From Hsuehochloa calcarea (Eukaryota > Streptophyta > Magnoliopsida > Poales > Poaceae), in NCBI GenBank assembly GCA_036346395.1, contig CM070594.1, forward strand, positions 32,087,385-32,151,384: a DNA stretch of 64,000 nt, given 5' to 3'. Positions 56,864 through 64,000 of this stretch are shown in pieces. The first letter of the stretch is position 1; the number at the start of each line of letters is the position of its first letter. The notes beneath the pieces were generated by a model. The model saw nothing but the letters and a program-made list of their open reading frames with translations, made no database searches and was not told the DNA's origin. The translations under genes were made by a program, and so were the position numbers.

Positions 56864-59840
56864 GTGCGTGCCATGCATATTATAATTGACTCCTTCAGAG
56901 TAGTATTTATTTTTACCATCTCTTCATGCTCGACACGTACGAATTCCATATGGTACAGTTGACGCATTATTTCCGTCAGGGCTAGCTACCATCCCGGTTT
57001 GCTAGCTATATTTTGCTGACACCGGTATTGGCGCGTCATTTTCCATTTGCACATTGCCAACAGCAATAAGCTATAGCAACAATGCCGGCCGAGAGAGAGA
57101 AAAAAACACCACCACCAATAAGCAACAATTAGAGGCCGTTAGAAAAGAATACGAGTGAGGGAGACATATATACGTTTCTAGCCTTAGCTAGCTTTTGCAT
57201 TTTTGTGCTAACCAGTAAAGCAACGCGCGTATGACAAAAGTACAAAGGAGGGCCATCGAGGTGAAGAGAACGTGCGAGCCTAGGTATAAGTGATGCCATG
57301 TGGGCACTGCTATACATGCATGACAACGTGGGCTGTTTTATTGTGACGGCGCCATGCATGTCGTCACCGTTGCTTATGCTGAGCACGCCTCGCTCGGCCA
57401 CTTCTATGATACAGTATAAGTGGCCGGTGGCCGGTTGCCGGTGGCCGGCGGCCGGCCAGGATGCAACACTCGGTAATAAGTAATTGTCTGTTTCTTTTTT
57501 CTGAACTGTTTATTGGCACGGCCGGCTACAGGGCGTTCATTTTCCGATGCAAAAAAAAAAAAAGGCACCACCGTACCGTTGGATAGACCTGAAATGCCTA
57601 TCTAGGATTAAGCTGTGTCACCAGTCAATATGAACATGAGAAAACATGGCAGCCTGTGAAGAGCCGCAGCCAGCAGCCCTCCGTGGGATGGGGTGGATTC
57701 TGGCCGACATTATGGAATTTAATTTGCTATTAAGATCTTCTAGAAGTTAGTGTTTACTATGCATGTAATTTCACCTACAGGCTATAGTAAAAAAAAACGA
57801 ATATTTATAATTAAAAAAATACTTTTCAAATAATACACTACAGATAATTAAGCACCTAGCTCGATCGCAAACCACCGTTGCAACGTTTGTCACCTTTGGT
57901 TTTGCTAATGAACCTTGTGATGCCACGGCCATAACGTTGCAAGGCTTGCTAGCTATCTAGCGCTACAAGTAGATATTATGCCCGAAAATAAGTTTGGAAC
58001 TATCGATGTGGGGTTGCAAGGTTTTTGCGGCGTCGTCGTTTCACGGCGTTGCGGGTATGGTTTATTTTCAAAATTAAGTAAGTTTAACATAACTTTATTT
58101 TTTTGGAAAAAAAAATAAATTTTGGAAAGGTTTATTTAAAAAATTAATTATACTAAAACTATATTTTAAAATGTCTAATTTGAAAAAAAAAATCCATTGT
58201 ATGTACGAATGTTTGTCAATTGCGTGGTTGCGAAGGTCCGTTTTTTTTTTCGTTGGCCACGTACTTCTGCGCTGTGGTCAATGTTGTCTATTCTATATAT
58301 GGCTCACTTATTCCAAGAAGTTGACATTATATCTCATGAGTCCTAAAGTCGGAAAAACAACATAACGAGATGGGAAATGTATTCTTCAGCTGAATTTTCC
58401 TCGTTGAAAAAACTATGACATTGAAGAAACTCAAACTACGAAAAAAGTTCACAAGATGGAAGAAACGGTCCTGGACCGGTACGGCTACGCAACTTGTTAT
58501 CCTATATACATGGGTACAAGGGTATATATGGAACATCACTTGTGCTTCGAGTGCGCACTATCAGGTGGTCTGATGCGTGTTTTCGTCATCAGGTGACATC
58601 GTGTCGCACTCCCTGGACTGACGTAGTGGGAGAGGGGGGCAATTTTGGCAAATTTCAGCGAACCGGTGCTATTTTCGTCAAAGCGAATTAAAAGGGCTAC
58701 GTACTCCCCCGCCCCGCACATATCGGGCCGCCCTTACAAATAAAAGGCCCATTATAATTCGTTGGAATACCGTCTTTTTTAGAATTAGTCACTTCCGCAA
58801 AACATGACCCAATAATGTAGGTCTGCAATTTTGATCAATGTAGGTCTGCAAGTATGGTATTGCTTTCGTTTTCTTGTTGACCGACTGATAAATAAAAATA
58901 ATACAGTGCGTAATTACGATATACTCGCTCCTTGCTGTATTATATGTTATCTGTTATTAGGCCTCATGAGGCCACGATGACAGGTTTAAGGTGACGCCAC
59001 GCACATTACTGTTGGATTTGGTCTTCAAAGACCAGTTTAAATATTTCAGAGTAGAAGCGCGGCCAGAGACCAAGCTACGCGCGTACGTGCTTGACAGCTC
59101 ATCGGGTTGTTTTCCATAGCAGCACCGGTGTAAAATGGGTTTCTCGGGGTCGGCTCAAGTTGGGTGGTGGGGATTGACGTCCTAGTGGTGCGCGGGCGGG
59201 CAAGTGGTGACTAGGGTGCGCGGGTGACTCACGCAACTGGGCCTGGTGCCGTCGCTGGCGCCAGCTCCGACTTCGACAGCCTTATCGCCACCTTTTTCTC
59301 AGCACTAGATATCCATAAAGCGTGCTTAGATTGAAACTGTTGACACCCCCATTGAAACTAGTTTAAAAAATAATATATAAAAAAATATTGCTTCATGCTA
59401 TGAAACCTCTCTAAAACGTGTTGAAACCTGTTTGTTTGAAATGTCGACCTTGACATCTGTAACTTCAATGAAACTTCCCAACGACGATGGCGGCCACAAC
59501 AAGAAGGGCTGGCGAGGTTACTTTGGAAGTGGTCGCGGTGACTATACGGTGAATTTCTTCTTGAGACCGCACCTATGTGATGGTTCCGTCCATTTGGAGG
59601 TGGAGACGGACTTCTATCAATGGGATCAGACCTGTTGGATTGAATCCAACTGTTCCCACTTCGTTGATTTTGCTAGGACCTCCATTTTGTGTTCACACCC
59701 TAGCTGTCCCAGACCCCAGGGATCGAACCAACTTGGTTACCAACATGCGCCTCGCACTGCAACACATCATATTCTCATAAACATGTTCAATTCAATGGGG
59801 GCAATAAGCTCATGACCTCACGGGCACACCAAGAACGACA
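56864..59840. other. Region after the FMO exon: possible intron, no further exon seen
   Basis: I searched all plus-strand frames for FMO exon 2 hallmarks (a GGxW or VxGxGxSA-like NADPH site) and saw none. A GGCCGG-rich patch lies at 57420-57465 and an A run at 57549-57561. The frame at 59432-59815 (with FEMSTLTSVTSMKL) matches nothing I recognise. Confidence 0.4.
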
Positions 59841-59853
59841 TAAATCTTAAGGG

Positions 59854-60030
59854 CTAGTTTGGGAACCTAAATCCTGAATGGGATCCCAGGGATGGAATTC
59901 CATGGGGCAAGTTTCCCCGGGCTGGGCTAGCCAGAAGGGCTATTTGGATGCCCACGAGACAAGGATTTCCCGGCCCGATCCACACCGTTTCTATCGAGGG
60001 GGGGGGAAATCCTCGACTCCCCATGTAGGG
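59854..60030 (+). repeat. Possible MITE end fragment
   Basis: 'gggctagtttgggaacctaaatcc' resembles hAT- or PIF-type MITE termini (GGGCNTGTTTGG class). The opposite end was not found, so the call is weak. Confidence 0.3.
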
Positions 60031-60804
60031 AAATATCACCCCATTGCTTCCTCTTGCACCCCCATCTCCATGTCATGAGTTGCGACAAGTCTCGCTACTC
60101 GCTACTCGCTACGTCGCGACCGCCTCACCTCCCTCACTCGTGACCGCTTCCGTCTCCCTCGCTCGCGACCATCTCCATCGCGTGCTTCCTCCTCCGGTCC
60201 TCCCACATCTCGCCGGATGCGATGCCACCTCATGCCACTCCGGCGAGTCGGTGACACGTCGTCTTTGTCTGGTGCGATGGCTCCCAGCTCCACATCTTAT
60301 TCCTCCCTGCTCCTCATCTTCCTGCTCCTAGGGTTTTGTCGCCCCTTCTCTCACAGATCTGGTGCTCCTAGGTCGTTTTGAGGAAGTAGAGGGGGCGGTT
60401 ATTGTTCATGATGAATGTCCTAGTGCACTAGTACCAACTGGATCCATATGGGGACACTGCAACGCACTAGCTTGACAAGATTTGCAAATTTCGTCAATAG
60501 ATTCCATCTTTTCTTTCTTCCTAGCCATTCCTATTCTTAGTTCACTATGGATTTGTAGTTTTGGTGCATCAACAAGTTATCCCTCCTCTTGTAGTTTACA
60601 TTTTTAATAAACTTTGGGTATGGCTCTAGTTTTATCTACATTCTAGATGACAACATCAGAATTGGGGGAAATGGTTCTTATCTAGGGACTTTTTATCATG
60701 AGGGGACAAATGCTTCAAGCCGGAGAATTTCAATTCCAAGCATTTGTTTGTCATCTTGCCTAGAAGCTAGAAACATAATTCTTCTTCTTTTTCTTCCTGG
60801 AAAT

Positions 60805-62855
60805 TGTGGTGACCCAAATTTGCGTCCAGAACCCCCTCTATATTCTGAGCTAGTTTCATTATCAGTAACTAGCTCACACAGTACATTTATCGGCAAGTAT
60901 CACATCCATACAAGCACATACATAAAAAATATATAATTATTACATAACAAAGTAAATAGGCCTTAGGGCTAAGTGTTTACAGGACATGCGTGCTGACGAG
61001 CCAATAAGTTCATAGTGAATAGCAGCAGAATAAAGTAGTACCAGTGGATATAGTACATCGAAAGAGCAAGGCCTCCATGCATTTCTCACAGGGAATCGAC
61101 TGGAGTTAGGATCTAGTTATCGTCGTCTTCGTCATTCCCATAGCCAGATGCATAGAAGTATCCATACACCGGGTCTTCTGCTTCATAATATGAATCCACA
61201 TATTTGACAACCATGAGTACGAAGGTACTCAGCAAGCCCTGACAGTAATGCAATGATATAGATGTAGGACTTACCAAATAAGGGTTTTATGTTTATTTTA
61301 GCAAAAAACCATATTTGCTCAAATACTATAATTATCTTCCAAATATATGACTTAGCTTGTTTAACTTCAAAACCAAAGTTTCAGTTGTATAAGCAATTAA
61401 TATCGAGATAAGGCCCTATCCACCTACAGTTACTTACAACGATCATGCTTACCTAGCATGTCGCAAACCACAAAAACCATGTTTAACCAACATCTCTCAA
61501 ATCTCAATGACCATGCTTAACCAACATGTCTCAATTCACAACGCCATGCTTAACCAGCATGTCTACGACCATGCTTAACCACCATGACTCAATTCTCATC
61601 TACCATGTTTAACTAACCAGTGTGGTTTTTTGCACAATGGCTATAATCGGGGTCACAGCTATTCGAATAGATTTTAACACTTTACAGAGATTGTACAGCT
61701 TTACCCATGAGATATTATCAACTCATAATGTCGGTCATGACACCCTTCCTTGGGCGTGTGTCGGAGACGATCATAACAAGGCTTTTCTAATGCCTAGTCC
61801 CGACACTAGACCCGCTCCGGTGGGGAACCACTCAACACAGGGATAGTGACCGTTATGGGGTACCCCCAGAATGCCCTTAACCAGGTATATTTTCAATGAG
61901 GGACTCTCCGTTGTTAGGGAGTCACTGCCCTTCTTGGTATATACAAAAGTTCCTCTAGGCGCAGGTTTTCAAGCCGAAACTAAGTAAAGTAATTGGCCAG
62001 GTATATCCCATACTAGACCTATGGTTGCACGACTTAGTAGTTTAAAAATGCAGCACATGATTCGGTCCTTAATCGACTCAAGCAAGACAATGCACAACCC
62101 ACTCACGTGCACACTGCACGATCACATACTAATCACTCACCCAGGTATCCACCATGATAAAATAACATTTTTCTGTTTCCACTGGTAACCCATGTTACTG
62201 CACTACGATTTGCAATATATCCCAAGTCTCATTATGGCAATGTTCGTGTACTATTCAGATTCAATTACTAAGCAGTGTATAAGCACAACCAATAATCATG
62301 TTTGTTTAACCAATTGGAGTTTTACTCGTGTAATAATTATCCTTAAGGTGACAAGGTATAAGGGTTATCAACAATCAAGGAGGGGAATAATAATAATCAA
62401 CCTTTGGCATAGCTAGGTATGAAACTTTAACATAGCATTTTATAAATAACAAATAATAATAAGCATGCTAGAAATACTTTGAAATGTAGGTTCAGCATGA
62501 TCAATGTAAGGACTTGCCTTTCTCAAATATGGATTGGTCTTGGTCTTGGCCTGAAGTAGTGGCGGAGTCTTCGGTGAAGTTTGAATCTATTTAACGCAAA
62601 AAAACGACAACTTCGAATAAATGCTCATAATACAAATAAATTCAAATGAACTCCAAAATTATGCTTTTCGTAATGTTGGAAACATCTTGAATTTATATGA
62701 ATTTAGAAACAATAAACAAAGCATTAGGATTTAAAAATGAGGGGAACAAACTCTCCAAAATTCAACCCAAGAGGAAAATCCAAAAAATCTGAAAATCCTG
62801 ACAGGTGGGGTCCACTGGAATTTTCATTTTCATTTTGTTTTGTTTTATTAAGGAA
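60805..62855 (-). repeat. Fragment of a long gypsy-type LTR
   Basis: Like solo LTR F and the chromovirus LTR it has, in the same order on the plus strand, TG at the LTR end, a 'cagcagaataaag' block, 'ggctattcgaatag'-like 'agctattcgaatag' (61660), a 'cttgcctttct' block (62513) and 'tgacaggtggggtccac' (62797). No coding frame or other LTR was found. The right end is lost. Confidence 0.6.
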
Positions 62856-63275
62856 ATTGATACGGGGATGTCCGATCTTCATGACTTAGAATCTTGGATA
62901 CACCTAGCACGATGATAACTCAAGAACAACAATGCAATCTAAAATTGGGGTAACCTTGCGTCAAGCACAAAACCTCCTCAATGGCCATCACACCACAACT
63001 CTCACGATGATCCAATCCACACAACCAGCATGTAGGCTAATGCACATAGAGGTTGACCACGACATATAAGTCCAAGCAAACTCCAAGAACTTGCAAGAAC
63101 AAAGGAAGCAAGAATACACAGTTCTTCTCAACAACGATATCAATCAACTAGTTCAATCTGAACAAAATCATCAAAATTCATGGTTGGGGTTCCTAGGGCC
63201 GGCCACCAACATTAAATACGTGTTCCCACCCCCTTGGTTCGGTGTGTAGTTGGGAAAAAAATTATATGGTTATAT
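62856..63275. other. Unassigned stretch
   Basis: No supported gene or repeat partner. Confidence 0.35.
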
Positions 63276-63502
63276 GCCTCTGTTTCGAACAAGGGGATTT
63301 CCCTATATTCCTGCAGGCATTTCGCAAAATTACAATTTTTATGACAAAACTATCCATTTCACACTCTATTTAAGATAACTACACATTTTAGAGCCAAAGT
63401 TACCAAGGAAATACAATCAGTTGCAGTGTTGTGATTTTTTCCCCCATAGAATTCCAATCCTACGATATTCCTACATTTTTTCCTTTGTTCTAAATGGGGG
63501 CC
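63276..63502. mobile_element. MITE, first of two adjacent
   Basis: Ends 'gcctctgtttcgaacaaggg' and, inverted, 'gcccccatttagaacaaagg' pair with about 70 percent identity. Size is about 227 bp. The target duplication is not clear. Confidence 0.6.
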
Positions 63503-63505
63503 TAA

Positions 63506-63898
63506 GGGCCTCTTTGGAATGCAGGAATTTAGAAACACAAGAATAAGGGCAACATAGGAATTGGATGGCATGCATTTGTTAAATCCTACATGAATTAGAA
63601 ACACGGAATATGTAGCAAATACTGTTTAGTCGGATCACAGGAAAAACACGGGAATTTTAGTGATTGGTATGGTTGTCATAGACTCAAAGGAAAACTTTCA
63701 AGAGGTTTGGGTTAATGTTTGTTTTCCTCCAAAATTTCCATGAAAGTACGTCATTCCTATCTCCATAGGAATTTCAAAGGAACTCTCATGGTCTTTCATT
63801 TAAACCAAACACCTCACGGACTCACATAGGCATTTTTCTCCCTTAGCAATGGATTCCTCAAAAAAATCCTTTGTTTTTCGTTCAATCCAAACAGACTC
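63506..63898. mobile_element. Tourist-like MITE, second of two adjacent
   Basis: Ends GGGCCTCTTTGGAATGCAGG and, inverted, GAGTCTGTTTGGATTGAACG pair over about 18 bases with several mismatches. TAA lies directly outside both ends (63503-63505, 63899-63901). The 393-bp interior is AT-rich and noncoding. Confidence 0.75.
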
Positions 63899-64000
63899 TA
63901 AATGTGTTGATTTATAATAGTTTTGTCACGAAATAGTTTTATGATAGTTTTGTCCTAAAAAATTTACTTTTGCAAATTTTACTCTTAATTGTTTCCTGTG

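Noticed and set aside
59432..59815. 127-codon frame after the FMO exon
   Set aside because: No FMO hallmark and no recognisable domain; composition not clearly coding.
60044..60331. 95-codon GC-rich frame
   Set aside because: Pro/Ser/Ala-rich low complexity, mirrored on the other strand, no known motif.

Overview
The window looks like nuclear DNA of a grass (Poaceae), probably Oryza or a close relative; the species is inferred from element types and cannot be fixed from the sequence. It is a nest of transposable elements with very few host genes. No rRNA, tRNA, CRISPR or bacterial-type gene was recognised. The only non-transposon coding sequence I can support is the first exon of a flavin-containing monooxygenase (FMO) gene at 56417-56863.

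Left part (1-22347). A long-LTR tail (1-247) is followed by a truncated Ty3/gypsy element A (317-2884), an LTR-like fragment with a LINE 3' fragment in it (2885-4270), and a Tourist-like MITE (from 4580). The MITE was split by a Ty3/gypsy element B of the TAT type (4900-22232, target duplication CTACC). Element B carries broken gag-protease-RT-RNaseH-integrase, a multi-exon antisense gene (about 17060-20640), LTR arrays of 20-nt hairpin units, and a chromovirus fragment in antisense orientation (11302 to about 14945) that replaces the RNaseH/integrase junction. The 5' end of element B is abnormal: a partial LTR, a copy of the flanking DNA, then a complete LTR.

Middle part (22975-46369). A solo LTR of about 3.7 kb (22975-37511, duplication AGCAA) is interrupted by a complete but inactive Ty1/copia element D on the minus strand (26200-37032, duplication ATTGC). 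Beyond it a related copia fragment E (38425-41608 plus 46200-46369) is interrupted by a 4.6-kb solo LTR F (41609-46199, duplication ATCAA).

Right part (46370-64000). A 5.6-kb Mutator-like element (MULE, 47075-52685, 10-bp duplication CTAGCTTGGA) carries two minus-strand genes: a MULE transposase, and a second gene for a GRF-type zinc-finger/coiled-coil protein with a recognisable 78-bp intron. Internal repeats suggest that this MULE is a fusion of two elements. Copia LTR debris, an inverted-repeat element (about 54820-55650), the FMO exon, a long-LTR fragment (60805 to about 62855) and two adjacent MITEs (63276-63898) follow.

The four nested insertions with target-site duplications give a clear order: MITE before gypsy B, solo LTR C before copia D, copia E before solo LTR F, with the chromovirus fragment arriving inside gypsy B. 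Nearly every transposon gene has stops, frameshifts or lost catalytic residues, so the window reads as decayed heterochromatin-like DNA rather than active genes.
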